Positions 1 through 9,999 are shown, numbered from the stretch's first letter. The stretch is 64,000 nt of DNA from Sinorhizobium psoraleae (GCF_013283645.1 NZ_JABEKV010000010.1:62001-126000), one strand, 5' to 3'. Program-made: numbers and translations. The notes: a model not told the origin generated them from the sequence alone.

Positions 1-52
1 TTTGAGTGATTTTGATGCATGCTCAACCTGCGGGCGTGACGAGGGGGATTAA

Positions 53-1498
53 TTGAAATTAGGTAAGACATTTAGGGGTGGACTGTTTTCCATTCTGCTC
101 GCATCGACTGTGCTTGCTAGTGGCGCAACGGAAGCGATGACGCTGCGGGAAGCGCTCCAGATTGCAATCGTATCCAACCCCGAAATCGGGCAGTCGGTAG
201 AGAATCGCGAAGCGATCGAGTTCGAGCTGCGACAAGCGCGTGGACTTTATTTGCCGAGCGTCGATCTGGAGGCGTCAACCGGCGCCCGCCACCTGGAGGA
301 TGACAGCCGTCGACTGGCCTCCATCGAGAACGACCCCCTCTACCCATCGGATGTCAGTCTGACCGTCACGCAGAAACTCTTCGATGGGGGCGGCCGGCGC
401 GCAGAGCTGGAGCGCCAGGCGGCACGCGTCGACAGCGCCTCTTTCCGCGTCCTGGAGCGGTCAGAAACAATCGCGCTGCAGATCGTTCGCGAGTATTTCG
501 AATACATCCTCCAGCAGCAGATCGTGGAAGAGGCACGCCGTAACGTCGGTGCCCACCAGTCGATTCGCTCCGACATCAGCTCGTTGATTTCGGGTGGCAG
601 GCTGACCGAGGCGGACCGCCAGCAGGCCGACGAACGCCTGCTTTCGGCGAAGGCCCGGCTGTTGGAAGCCGAAGAGGCGTTGGATACGGTCAAGATCAGC
701 TTCAATCGTCTCGTCGGCCAGCCGCTGACCAAACCGTCCATGCCAAAATCGGTCGCCGCCGCGTTGCCGCAGACACTGGAAACTGCAATCGGTATCGCGC
801 GGACCAATAATCCGCGCATCAAGGCAGCCGACGCCGATATCAATGTCGCCGACGCTCAGGTCAAGGCGGCGAAATCGAGCATGCTGCCGGAGATCGTTGC
901 CGAGGGGCGTATCCGCTCTGGAGTGGACATCGACGGTTCGACGGGCGATACCTGGGATGCTCAGGCACGTATCGTCGCGAAGTGGAACCTCTATCGCGGC
1001 GGTATCGACATCGCCAACGAACAGGAGCAGATGCGTCGCGCCAGCGAGCAGCGGCTCGTTTTCCACCAGGCGCATCGCGAAGTCGAGGAAGCTGTCCGGA
1101 TCTCCTGGGAGCGCCGCGCCAGCCAATATGATCTCTCGCGCACGCTGAAGGCGCAGGCGCAAGCGAACGACCAGCTTGTGGCATCCTATCGCGAGCAACT
1201 CGCCGTCGGGCAACGTTCGCTGCTGGACGTGCTCAGCGCGCAGAACGCGCGTTTCAATGCAAACGTTCTTGCGAAGACGGCGCAGTACGCCGCCTTGTTT
1301 GCCGAGTATCGCCTGCTCGCGGCCACGGGCCAACTTCTCGCCACCATGGAAATCAAGGCACCGGCCCAGTCGGAAGCCTATGCGCGGAAGGAATTCAACG
1401 TTTCCGAAGCTCCCGCGACGGAGACCTACCGCCGCGTGCCTTCCCGCCAGACGAATGATCTGCCGCTCGACCTGCTTGCACCGATCCGGCAAAAGTGA
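53..1498 (+). CDS. TolC-family outer membrane channel of a type I secretion system
   Basis: Predicted outer-membrane efflux channel (LapE/TolC type) forming the exit duct for the exporter encoded just downstream. The 481-residue product begins with a signal peptide (about residues 1-28, ending near GATEA) and carries two OEP-like helical repeats, with TLREALQIAIVSNPEI at the start of the first. The length is normal for TolC proteins. The reading frame begins with TTG; a GAGGGGG ribosome binding site sits seven bases upstream, which supports this start. It is followed after 34 bases by the ABC exporter and then the membrane-fusion protein, so the three probably form one operon. The family is clear; the substrate (the VCBS adhesin at 7035) is inferred from proximity. 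Confidence 0.93.
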   Translation: MKLGKTFRGGLFSILLASTVLASGATEAMTLREALQIAIVSNPEIGQSVENREAIEFELRQARGLYLPSVDLEASTGARHLEDDSRRLASIENDPLYPSDVSLTVTQKLFDGGGRRAELERQAARVDSASFRVLERSETIALQIVREYFEYILQQQIVEEARRNVGAHQSIRSDISSLISGGRLTEADRQQADERLLSAKARLLEAEEALDTVKISFNRLVGQPLTKPSMPKSVAAALPQTLETAIGIARTNNPRIKAADADINVADAQVKAAKSSMLPEIVAEGRIRSGVDIDGSTGDTWDAQARIVAKWNLYRGGIDIANEQEQMRRASEQRLVFHQAHREVEEAVRISWERRASQYDLSRTLKAQAQANDQLVASYREQLAVGQRSLLDVLSAQNARFNANVLAKTAQYAALFAEYRLLAATGQLLATMEIKAPAQSEAYARKEFNVSEAPATETYRRVPSRQTNDLPLDLLAPIRQK

Positions 1499-1532
1499 TG
1501 ACCTTCGCTATGGCACATGATCGGTCGTCATT

Positions 1533-3710
1533 ATGCAAGGCATTGAAACCCAAGTGCAAACCGGCCCGGCTTTGACCGGCTTTACGACGGCGTTCAAGGA
1601 GATCTGCATCTTCTTGAACCGGCCGTCCTCCGATACAGTGCTCTATTCCGACGTGCCTTTCGATGCCCGCTCGCCGAGCGTCGAGGATGTGTCGCGTATC
1701 GCCGAGCGCGTCGGGCTGGAGACAGAAATCGTTTCTCCGCGCGCGCTCGCCAACCGTGATTTTCTATTTCCGCTGCTGCTCGTTTTTCGCGACGGTCGTG
1801 CGGCGGCGCTGTTGGAAGAGGGTTTGGATGGGGTCCTAAGCCTGTCGAACGCCGTATCATCGGCCGACGGCACCATGCTCAGGTTCTCGGATTTGCGTCT
1901 CGACCGGGTCGCATATGCCGTATCGTTCTCCGCGACCTATTTGAACGCCGCGACCGGCCCGGGTGTCGGCGAAGCACGCAATATCGACCGCAAACACTGG
2001 TTGACGGCGACAATACGACCTTTCTGGCAAGCCTATGCACAGGTTGCGCTCGCCGCGTTCTTCATCAACGTGCTTGCGTTGGCGGCGCCGCTATTCACGA
2101 TGAACGTCTATGATCGCATTCTGCCCAACAAAGCGATTGCGACCCTCTGGGTGCTGGCGCTGGGTATCAGCGCCGTCATCCTTTTTGATTTCCTGCTGAA
2201 GACGGTGCGGGCTGCGCTCATCGACTACGCTGGACGCAAGGCTGATTTGAAGCTTTCCTACATGCTGTTCGAGAAAATCCTGCACGCCACCCTCGCGTCC
2301 AGGCCGCACTCGACCGGCGAATACGCCAACCGCGCCATGCAGTACGAATTCGTACGCGAATTCTTTACCTCGAATACGCTGAGCACGGTCATAGACAGCT
2401 TCTTTGTTTTCGTTTTCATTGCTGCAGTCTATGCCGTCGCGGGTTGGATTGCGGTCGTGCCCGCGGTCGCATTTATCTTCAGTCTGCTGATCGGCTATGT
2501 CGCTCAGCACAAGATCGGTAGCCGCGTTGCCGCTGCCTCGAACGAATCCGCCCAGCGCCAATCCTTGCTGGTCGAAACCATCAGCGCGATCGAGACAGTG
2601 AAGACGCTGCATTCGGAAAAGCAGCTTCTTCGCCGATGGAACGAGTTGGCCAAGCACTCTTCGAACACATCCGAGGAGATCAAACAGATTTCTTCATGGG
2701 CCGCGCATGCGACGCAATTCGTCCAGCAGTTGGTCACCGTGTGTATCGTCGTCGCCGGCGCTTACGAATTCACGCTGGGCAATATCTCATCCGGCGCAAT
2801 CATTGCCGCCAGCATGCTCGCTGGCCGTGCGGTTGCACCGCTCGGCCAGATCGCCATGACGCTGGCACGACTTCGCCAAGCGCTCCTGTCGCTTCGTATT
2901 CTCAACTCGATTATGGAACAGCCCGAGGATCGACCCAACACGATCGGCTTCGTCAACCGCGACATTCGCCAGGGCAGCGTAACCTTCGCCAAGGTCGACT
3001 TTGCCTATCCCGGGACGGATCACAAGGTTGTCAGCGACATGAGTGTGACCATAGCTGCGGGCGAGCGCGTCGGGATCATCGGCCGCATTGGCTCGGGCAA
3101 GACGACGATCGGTCGTCTGTTGGCGGGACTGTATCCTCCGAGTTTGGGTCGGATCTTGCTCGATGGTGTCGATATCCGGCAGTTGCACCCCTCCGTGGTG
3201 CGCTCGGCAGTATCCTTCGTCTCGCAGAATTCGGACCTGTTCTCGGGTACCATCAAGGAGAACCTCTTGATGGCGAACCCGACGGCGAGCGACGAGGCAA
3301 TGGTGGCGGCGGCGAAGCTTGCCGGCGTCGACGATTTTGTCTCCTCTCACCCGCGCGGCTACGACATGCCGGTCGGCGAACGCGGCTCCCAGCTTTCCGG
3401 CGGACAGCGCCAGGCAGTGGCGATCGCGCGGATCCTGCTTCGCAAGCCGAAGATCGTCTTCCTCGATGAGCCGTCCGGCGCCATGGATCTGGCCAGCGAG
3501 CGAGAGCTGATCAACCGGCTTTCCAATGTTTTCGGCCGGGATGTCACGCTGTTTATCTCCACCCATCGTTACAGCATGCTCAACCTCGTCGATCGGCTTC
3601 TGATTCTCGACCGCGGTCGCATAGTTGCCGACGGCCCTAAGGCGCAAGTTATCGAGCAGTTGCAGAAGCGGACCGGCTCGATCAGCCCTGTGCCGGAGGC
3701 AACCGCATGA
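1533..3710 (+). CDS. Type I secretion ABC exporter (LapB-like permease/ATPase)
   Basis: Inner-membrane ABC exporter of 725 residues that would power secretion of a large repeat protein. The order is an N-terminal C39-like domain (about 1-150, without the Cys of true C39 peptidases), a membrane domain (about 165-440, hydrophobic stretches near 168, 200, 285 and 400), and an ATPase domain. Walker A is GRIGSGKT near residue 517, the signature LSGGQRQ is near 621, and Walker B VFLDEP is near 642, followed by an H-loop ISTHR. A degenerate C39-like domain is typical of exporters for RTX and LapA-like adhesins that lack a leader peptide. It lies between the TolC-type channel and the HlyD-type protein. 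Confidence 0.93.
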   Translation: MQGIETQVQTGPALTGFTTAFKEICIFLNRPSSDTVLYSDVPFDARSPSVEDVSRIAERVGLETEIVSPRALANRDFLFPLLLVFRDGRAAALLEEGLDGVLSLSNAVSSADGTMLRFSDLRLDRVAYAVSFSATYLNAATGPGVGEARNIDRKHWLTATIRPFWQAYAQVALAAFFINVLALAAPLFTMNVYDRILPNKAIATLWVLALGISAVILFDFLLKTVRAALIDYAGRKADLKLSYMLFEKILHATLASRPHSTGEYANRAMQYEFVREFFTSNTLSTVIDSFFVFVFIAAVYAVAGWIAVVPAVAFIFSLLIGYVAQHKIGSRVAAASNESAQRQSLLVETISAIETVKTLHSEKQLLRRWNELAKHSSNTSEEIKQISSWAAHATQFVQQLVTVCIVVAGAYEFTLGNISSGAIIAASMLAGRAVAPLGQIAMTLARLRQALLSLRILNSIMEQPEDRPNTIGFVNRDIRQGSVTFAKVDFAYPGTDHKVVSDMSVTIAAGERVGIIGRIGSGKTTIGRLLAGLYPPSLGRILLDGVDIRQLHPSVVRSAVSFVSQNSDLFSGTIKENLLMANPTASDEAMVAAAKLAGVDDFVSSHPRGYDMPVGERGSQLSGGQRQAVAIARILLRKPKIVFLDEPSGAMDLASERELINRLSNVFGRDVTLFISTHRYSMLNLVDRLLILDRGRIVADGPKAQVIEQLQKRTGSISPVPEATA

Positions 3711-3761
3711 CTTCCCTTTCATCGGAAGGGGCACGGGTCACGAGCGGCGGAGGGAACCGGC

Positions 3762-5042
3762 ATGACTGAAAAGCCACCCTTTGCAGCACGCGCCGGCCTG
3801 CTCGTCATCGGTCTTCTCATCACCTCGTTTGTCGCCTGGGCCGCGTTCGCCGAAGTCGACGAGATCGCTCGCGGCGAGGGCAAGGTGATCCCGGTTTCGA
3901 AGACGCAGATCATCCAGTCGAGCGAGCCCGGGATCGTGCGCGAGATCGCCGTCCAGGTTGGCCAGGTCGTTCGCCGGGGAGATCTGATCCTCAGGCTCGA
4001 CGATACTGCCAGCGGCTCCTCGCTCGGCGAGCTCGAAGCCAAGGCGCGGTCGTTGCGCGCGCAGATAGCGCGCCTGGAGCTTGAAGAGGAAGGAGCCTAC
4101 GAGTCAAAGTATAAATGCCCAGACGACATCGCCAAGGCGGCACCAGGCATATGCGCCAACGAGGAGCAGTTGCTTTTGGCCAAGGCCGGTAATTTCAACA
4201 ACAAGCTCTCGGTCATGCAGGCGCGTCATGGCCAGCGCCAAAAGGAACTCGCGGAAGCACAAGCCAATATTGCGCGACTGAACGAAAGCCTGCAGGTGAC
4301 GGAGCGTGAACAGGAACTGCTGGCGCCGATGGTCAAGCGCAAGCTGGTCGCGCAAACAGAACTGTTGCGGGTCGAGAAGGAGTTGACCGACACCCGCGGC
4401 CAACTCGCCCTGTCAAAGGAATCGATCGGACGACTGGAGGCGGCGATCAGGGAAGCCGCACTGCAGGTGACCGAATTATCGCTGCAACTGCGGCAAGAGG
4501 CTCTGGCGGAAAAGACCGAGGCGCTATCGCAACTCTCGGTGATCGAGGAAACGATCCGCGGTGCCAGTAGCCGGGTTGCGAACACCGATATCCGGTCGCC
4601 GGTCGATGGCATCATCAATACGCTGGAGGTCAACACCGTGGGAGCCTACGTGACACCTGGCGCGGTGATTGGCGGCGTCGTGCCGACATCCGAAACATTG
4701 CTGGTGGAAGCGCGCCTTTCGCCGCGCGATGTCGCTTTCGTTCGTACCGGTCAGCCGGCTCTGATCAAAGTTTCGGCCTACGACTTTTCGATCTATGGCG
4801 GCCTCGGCGGCGAGGTCGAAACCGTCAGTGCGGACAGTTTGGTCGATCAAAATACCGGCGAGACCTACTATCTCGTGCGGGTCAAGACCGACAGGGCCGC
4901 GCTTGTGAAGGACGGAAGGGAATACGCGATCATGCCTGGGATGATCGCTTCGGTCGACATCATGACCGGCAAGAAGACCATCCTTACCTATCTGATGAAA
5001 CCCATCAACAAGGCGCGCGAGGAAGCCTTCCGGGAGCGTTAA
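3762..5042 (+). CDS. HlyD-family membrane fusion protein of the type I secretion system (LapC-like)
   Basis: Periplasmic adaptor joining the ABC exporter to the outer-membrane channel. The 426-residue protein has a short cytoplasmic N-terminus, one membrane helix (about residues 10-28), a lipoyl-like half motif starting VIPVSKTQIIQSSEPG, a long coiled-coil hairpin (about 90-260) and a beta-barrel region. The second lipoyl half includes DIRSPVDGIINTLEV. Length and layout fit the LapC/PrtE family. The start ATG is 51 bases after the exporter stop, with GGAGGGAACCGGC just before it. It completes a standard three-gene export set with the two upstream genes. Confidence 0.93.
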   Translation: MTEKPPFAARAGLLVIGLLITSFVAWAAFAEVDEIARGEGKVIPVSKTQIIQSSEPGIVREIAVQVGQVVRRGDLILRLDDTASGSSLGELEAKARSLRAQIARLELEEEGAYESKYKCPDDIAKAAPGICANEEQLLLAKAGNFNNKLSVMQARHGQRQKELAEAQANIARLNESLQVTEREQELLAPMVKRKLVAQTELLRVEKELTDTRGQLALSKESIGRLEAAIREAALQVTELSLQLRQEALAEKTEALSQLSVIEETIRGASSRVANTDIRSPVDGIINTLEVNTVGAYVTPGAVIGGVVPTSETLLVEARLSPRDVAFVRTGQPALIKVSAYDFSIYGGLGGEVETVSADSLVDQNTGETYYLVRVKTDRAALVKDGREYAIMPGMIASVDIMTGKKTILTYLMKPINKAREEAFRER

Positions 5043-5046
5043 GCAG

Positions 5047-5652
5047 ATGAATGTCACGCAACCGACATCTTCAGCAGACATGAGTGCGCTTAGGTTCCGC
5101 GTCGTGACCGTCGGCGGACAGCGGCGCGGGATAAAGCTCGAGGAAATCTACTGGTCGAGCCTTTCCGAACTCGCCGCCCGTAGAAGCTGCAAGCTCGCCG
5201 ATATCATCTCCGAGTGTGAACAAGCCCTGGATGGGGAAGGCAATTTGACAGCGAGGTTGCGTTACGTCGCGACAAGCTATTTGCGCGAACAGCTTTCCGG
5301 CGCTCGGGAACGCAGCGGGCTAGCGGTTGTCGCGGGCCAGGTGCGCGCATGCCCATCGCCAGCCTTTGCATTGTCGGGTGACAAGCGGATCATTGCCTAT
5401 AATCCTGCATTCCTCACCTTCGTTCAGTCACGCTTTCTAAGATTCCAGTCCTCTCCGCCCGCGCAAGGCCTTAGGCTTTCCTTTGATGTCCAGTTTGCCG
5501 AGTTGGTAGATCGGTTGAAAGCTTCTCCCGGCGAACCCCAGCCGGCAGGGTTCACGATCGGGATCAACGAGCACGTCACCCGCGGTCGCCTGAGTGCAGC
5601 GCTCGCGTCACTGTTCGATCAGGATGTGGTTATCGGTTTCATCTCGGCGTGA
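5047..5652 (+). CDS. Ribbon-helix-helix domain protein next to the secretion genes
   Basis: A 201-residue protein whose N-terminal part (about residues 16-60) resembles the ribbon-helix-helix DNA-binding family seen in alphaproteobacteria, around the stretch GIKLEEIYWSSLSELA. The rest (about 70-200) is not assigned; FTIGINEHVTRGRL lies near the C-terminus. No signal peptide or membrane segment is visible. The start is four bases after the stop of the membrane-fusion gene, so it is probably translated from the same message. It could regulate the secretion genes, but nothing in the sequence proves this. It ends 22 bases before the convergent protease gene. Confidence 0.75.
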   Translation: MNVTQPTSSADMSALRFRVVTVGGQRRGIKLEEIYWSSLSELAARRSCKLADIISECEQALDGEGNLTARLRYVATSYLREQLSGARERSGLAVVAGQVRACPSPAFALSGDKRIIAYNPAFLTFVQSRFLRFQSSPPAQGLRLSFDVQFAELVDRLKASPGEPQPAGFTIGINEHVTRGRLSAALASLFDQDVVIGFISA

Positions 5653-5674
5653 AAGCAGCGAACTACACCGGCCG

Positions 5675-6586
5675 CTATCGGAGCGCACCCTCGCCAGGCA
5701 TGACGTCCAACGACGGCGAGGCGGCTGAAGCAAGCTTGTCAACGCCAGTCTTGATGCCATGGATCCATGCACGATCCGCGCTGACCGAAAACAGCGGCTG
5801 GTAGGTAGGCAGGGCGCGGTCGAGCTTCACCTCGTCGCTCAGGTTGTCGAGTATGAAATAGCCCTGGCTGGTCATTACCGAGAGTACAGCGTGGTACAGA
5901 TTGCGGCGTACGTCGCGGAGCACGACGATCGACATGGCCTGTGGCGGAAGCCCGGCCTGTTTCAGCGCAGCCATCTTGAGGATCGCGTAATCCTCGCAGT
6001 CGCCCTTGCCACGGGCGAGAATCTCGTTCGGGGATGCCCAATAATCCTTTGAACCGTAGTTCTGTGCATCCGCTTCGTAGCGAACGAGCCGGTTCACCGC
6101 GCGATTGATGCGGTTCAGCTTCTGGTAAAAGCCAAGGTCAATGGCGTCCTCGATGGAAGTCCGAAGTATTCCAGCTGCCGCGCAGCTGCTCGCCGTTTCG
6201 CACCGCGCGAAATCGGATGATGCTATCAAGGGAAATACGGCTTTCCATTTCCGCGCTGCCGGTATCGACGACACACGGAAAGCCACCGACTGGAATACGG
6301 CCACGGGGTTGGGTTGCGAGGCTGCATTCAGGCGGGGGCTGGCCGGCGTGACCGCCACCTGTTGCGGTCGAGCCTTGAGTGTTACCGTCGTCTTGTTCCT
6401 GAAGGCGTCGGCGTTGCCCATTGCGGCCGCAATTGCCGGCACGTCGAAGCCGATCATGTGCTGCAGAGTGCCGAGGTAGGCCACGCTGGGCTGGCCGGCC
6501 CACGTCGCTGAAGGGGACAGGAGGCTTGCAGCCAAAGCTACAACTTTCCAAACTGTCCTGTAGCGCGCCCAGTTCTTCTTACCCAT
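5675..6586 (-). CDS. lapG: LapG-type periplasmic transglutaminase-like cysteine protease
   Basis: Bacterial transglutaminase-like cysteine protease (BTLCP/LapG family), which in Pseudomonas cuts the N-terminus of a LapA-type adhesin to release it from the cell. The 303-residue protein has a signal peptide (about 1-30). The catalytic triad is visible as Cys197 (in GKGDCEDY), His232 (in NLYHAVLS) and Asp247 (in FILDNLSD). The segment between signal peptide and catalytic domain is longer than in typical LapG proteins of about 220 residues. It converges on the secretion operon and lies between it and the adhesin. No LapD-type c-di-GMP receptor is in the window, so control of the protease cannot be judged here. 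Confidence 0.88.
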   Translation of the reverse strand: MGKKNWARYRTVWKVVALAASLLSPSATWAGQPSVAYLGTLQHMIGFDVPAIAAAMGNADAFRNKTTVTLKARPQQVAVTPASPRLNAASQPNPVAVFQSVAFRVSSIPAARKWKAVFPLIASSDFARCETASSCAAAGILRTSIEDAIDLGFYQKLNRINRAVNRLVRYEADAQNYGSKDYWASPNEILARGKGDCEDYAILKMAALKQAGLPPQAMSIVVLRDVRRNLYHAVLSVMTSQGYFILDNLSDEVKLDRALPTYQPLFSVSADRAWIHGIKTGVDKLASAASPSLDVMPGEGALR

Positions 6587-7034
6587 TGCCGCACCTCACG
6601 GTTGAATGGGGATACTCTACGAAGGAAAAGAAAAACTGGCGTAAAGCTATACGGATTATCTACCGTATCAAGCAGTAATACAATTTGTATAAAATTTTAT
6701 TCAAAGTGTATATTATATTTGGTCTCCATTGCGGTTGAAGTTCGTGTAAGTCGCAATTCCTACCGTGTAAACGACGCGGAAGATGGAACAATATTACCTA
6801 TTTTTATGTGAGACTCAGGGGCAGCCGAGTCGTGTTTTCAACGAATGCTGCGATGGTGGAAGCGCCTGACGCCGCCGATATGCATACCATGATATGTCCT
6901 TAGTTCGCTTGTGAAAGAATATTCTCGTAACTGCATAATAGGATATATCGTTTCGCAATTTAAGGATTGCCTCAAGAATTGATTTCGAAAATGGCATGTG
7001 TTTACTTGCGCTAAATGCTTGGGGGATACTACAC
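6587..7034. other. AT-rich divergent intergenic region
   Basis: A 448-base gap between the lapG-like gene and the adhesin gene, much richer in A and T than its surroundings (especially 6640-6800). It must hold the start signals of both diverging genes. I see no convincing ORF and could not pick a confident promoter. A GGGGGA ribosome binding site for the adhesin is at 7020-7025. Confidence 0.5.
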
Positions 7035-8591
7035 ATGGCAACCGAAGGTATGGTTCTTTCCGATGATGCGTATGCGCCGACGGCTGAAAACAGCGTGGCC
7101 GATGAAGGGGGCGCTGCCAGGGGAGACCGCATCGTCGCGCAAGTGCAAAGCGGCGAGCTGCCTGAGCCGCAGTTGCTGGATCCGGCGACCGGAGCGCCTG
7201 TCGCCAGCGGCCAGGCCGCGGCTCCCGCACAGCCAATGCCGGACGTCGTCAGAGCGGATGCCTCCAATATCGTCAGGCTTCCTGCGGGTGTCTCCCTTGA
7301 GCAGATTAAGGTCTTCGGCAGCGACATCGTTCTGGAGCAGCCCGATGGTTCAACGATCAGAATTCTGAACGCGGCGCTGAACATTCCAACCTTTGTTATT
7401 GGCGATGCCGAGATCCCGAAAGAAACGCTCGTCGCGGTACTCGAAGGTAACGGCATCAACGTTGCGGCTGGCCCCGATGGAGGCATCAGCGTGGCTTCCA
7501 GCCAGAGCGGAGGCGGCAATTTTTCCGATGCTAGCGGCGGCATCGGCGATGCCGGGACGGTTATAGGACTGCTCGACCCAACCGCGCTTCAGTTTGGCGC
7601 GCCGGCGGGTGAGGAACAGTTGGCCGCCTTGCTCGATCCCAACGATGCACCGGTGATCACCGCGACGGCAAGCGGCGCCGTGACCGAGGACCTCGCGGTT
7701 ATCGGCGGCAATCTGACGACGAGCGGCACGGTCACGGTCTCCGACGCTGACGCCAACGAGACGCTGACGGTAACAGCGACGCCGGCCGGGCAGCCGGTGT
7801 GGAACGGCGGTACGCTGACGCAGGCGCAGATCGACACGCTGACGGCGGGGTTCACCGCGACGACCGGCGGCTGGAACTATCAGGTGCCGAACGCGCTGGT
7901 GCAGTTCCTCGACGCGGGCGAAACGATCACGCTCAGCTATCAGCTGGCGGTCACCGATGGCGACGGCGCCACCGACACCCAGACGGTGACGATCACCATC
8001 AACGGCACCAATGACGCGCCCGTGCTCACCGCGACGGCAAGCGGCGCGGTGACCGAAGACCTCGCGGTTGTCGGCGGCAATCTGACGGCGGGCGGCACGA
8101 TCACGCTTTCAGACGTCGACGCCAACGAGACGCTGACGGTGACGGGCACGCCGGCGGGGCAGCCGGTATGGAACGGCGGCGCGCTGACGCAGGCACAGGT
8201 CGACACGCTGACGGCGGGGTTCACCGCGACTGCAGGCGGTTGGAACTATCAGGTGCCGAACGTTTTGGTGCAGTTCCTCGGCGCAGGCGAGACGATCACG
8301 CTCAGCTATCAGGTGACGGTCACCGACGATGATGGCGCCACCGACACCCAGACGGTGACGATCACAATCACCGGCACCAACGACGCGCCGGTGATCGGCG
8401 CAACGTCGGTAATCGCCGGGGCGGTGAGCGAGAGCGGCCTTGCCGCCGACGACGTCACGCCGGTGACCGGGCCGCTGACGGCGTCGTGGCAAGCGCATAT
8501 GCCGAGCCGGAGCTCATCGGCGGCGACATCCTCGCCGGGGCGCCGAATGTCGGCAAGCCGACCGAGGAGCGTCGCCTGCTCAGAGTTCTGA
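7035..8591 (+). pseudogene. VCBS-repeat surface adhesin with retention module, apparently truncated
   Basis: Probable secreted substrate of the Lap-like exporter. From the ATG at 7035 the frame gives 518 residues. The N-terminal region (about 1-200) resembles a LapA-type retention module, with DIVLEQPDGSTIRIL near 97-111. A candidate LapG cleavage site, VAAG, places the di-alanine at residues 144-145. Two nearly identical 123-residue VCBS repeats follow, then the beginning of a third, different one. After PVTGPLTAS the frame turns into low-quality sequence (SWQAHMPSRSS...) and stops. There are no RTX nonapeptides and no type I secretion signal, whereas LapA-like adhesins run to thousands of residues. 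I infer that the 3' part was lost by deletion. A small adhesin is possible but unlikely. Confidence 0.75.
7653..8390 (+). repeat. Two tandem 369-bp VCBS repeats
   Basis: Direct repeats of exactly 369 bases (123 codons): unit one at 7653-8021 and unit two at 8022-8390. Both encode the pattern TASGAVTEDLAV...PAGQPVWNGG...GGWNYQVPN...GTNDAPV. They differ at scattered positions. A third unit starts in phase at 8391 but quickly diverges. Units this similar are prone to recombination and to assembly collapse. Confidence 0.93.
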
Positions 8592-8862
8592 GGCAAGTCG
8601 TGGGTTCCTGAATCGCCCGTCGGTGGAGCATGCTGCTCTCCGCAGCGGAATCGCCGCAAGGTCCGCAACGGGACCAAATCCCGCCAGGTAAGCCGTTTGG
8701 CAGCCCATGACCGCGGAGGGTCGATCCTACTCCTTGCTCAGGGTCGCAAAGGGGAGGTGGCGGAATGACGACAGGCGCCTTGGTGGTGCTGCGGCGCTGC
8801 ATGACTGCGACGATTGATCTTCGACCGGTCCATAAGAGTCTCCTGTTCTTCGGTTATCGACT

Positions 8863-9846
8863 TCAAAACTGCCAGTTGGCACGGACCCAGGCGTAGCCGC
8901 CATCGGTCTTGAGCATCCGGCCGAGGCCTGGAAACGGAAAATGGAAACCAAGCACCGGAATGCGATCGGCAGCCGCCCTGTCGAAGATGCGGCGGCGAGA
9001 GGCGAGTGCCGTCTCCTTGTCGCGATCGGGTCCGGGACGCCAGGGATTGTCGACGTTGACGATGGGGTGGTAGGCAAGGTCTGCTGTCAGCAACAACTGG
9101 TCATTTCCGGAATGGACGAGGAATGTCGCCATGCCTGGCGTGTGGCCGGATGCAACGATCGTCGTGAGGCCCGGCACGATCTCGGCGCCGGCTTCGTACA
9201 GCTCGACATCGTTCATGAAAGGTTCAAGGCTGCTTTTGATTGCAGCGGCGAACCGCACGCGAAAGTCCTCCGAAACGGGCATGTAGGAAAGATCGGGATC
9301 GGTGCGGACGAAGAATTCCCAATCCGCCTTCGGCACGAAAACGGTGGCGCGGGGGAAAGCCTTGCCTCCATCTGCTGTTCGCAGGTTGCCGACATGGTCG
9401 GGATGGGTGTGCGAGATCACCACCGCATCGATGTCTGCGGGACCGAGCCCGATCGCCGCCAGATTGGCGAAGATCCGGCCGGCATTCGGACCCATCGTAC
9501 CGCCCGCGCCGGCTTCGATGAGAATCCGCCGGCCTCCGGTTTCGATCAGAAGGGTATTCAAGTTGAGCGTCATGTGATCGCTTGGCAGGAATGCACGCCG
9601 CAGCACCTCCTGAAGCTCCGCTTCGGGCGCGTCGCTTGCATAAACCCTGGTCGGGCCCCCGGTCACACCATCGCTCAAGACCGTCGCACTGATATCGCCG
9701 ACACGGAAACGGTAGTAGCCGGCGTTTCCGCTCACAGGTGTCGCCTGGGCATTTGCGACACCGCCACCGCCTGCAACGAACATGCTCGATGCGCCGACAA
9801 CAGCGGACAGCATGACAGCGCGTCTTTTTAGAATGAACGCATTCAT
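8863..9846 (-). CDS. Exported metallo-beta-lactamase-fold hydrolase
   Basis: Zinc-dependent MBL-fold hydrolase of 327 residues. The metal motif HTHPDHVGNL is near residue 130, with further ligands in the GHTPGM and LTADLAYHP segments. The N-terminus MNAFILKRRAVMLSAVVG has twin arginines and a hydrophobic stretch followed by an Ala-rich cleavage region, so export (possibly by Tat) is likely. I chose the ATG at 9846, preceded by AAAGGAA, over longer in-frame extensions without homology-like content. The substrate is unknown; lactonase or other ester hydrolysis are options. It is divergent from a LysR gene at 10026, its likely regulator. Confidence 0.85.
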   Translation of the reverse strand: MNAFILKRRAVMLSAVVGASSMFVAGGGGVANAQATPVSGNAGYYRFRVGDISATVLSDGVTGGPTRVYASDAPEAELQEVLRRAFLPSDHMTLNLNTLLIETGGRRILIEAGAGGTMGPNAGRIFANLAAIGLGPADIDAVVISHTHPDHVGNLRTADGGKAFPRATVFVPKADWEFFVRTDPDLSYMPVSEDFRVRFAAAIKSSLEPFMNDVELYEAGAEIVPGLTTIVASGHTPGMATFLVHSGNDQLLLTADLAYHPIVNVDNPWRPGPDRDKETALASRRRIFDRAAADRIPVLGFHFPFPGLGRMLKTDGGYAWVRANWQF

Positions 9847-9999
9847 TGGTATTCCTTTCATGATGATTGGCCGCCAGCTCGCCACACCCAGACGCGAGCT
9901 TATGAAAGCAACCGGTGACAGCACGGCGGTCAGAGCACGACAGTGACTACAGATCGAGCATGACACGGCGTCATCGCGCTGATAAGGCAGGTAAATAAG

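Noticed and set aside
7653..8390. Repeat array considered as CRISPR-like
   Set aside because: The 369-base units are coding, in frame and contiguous; there are no short repeats with unique spacers.
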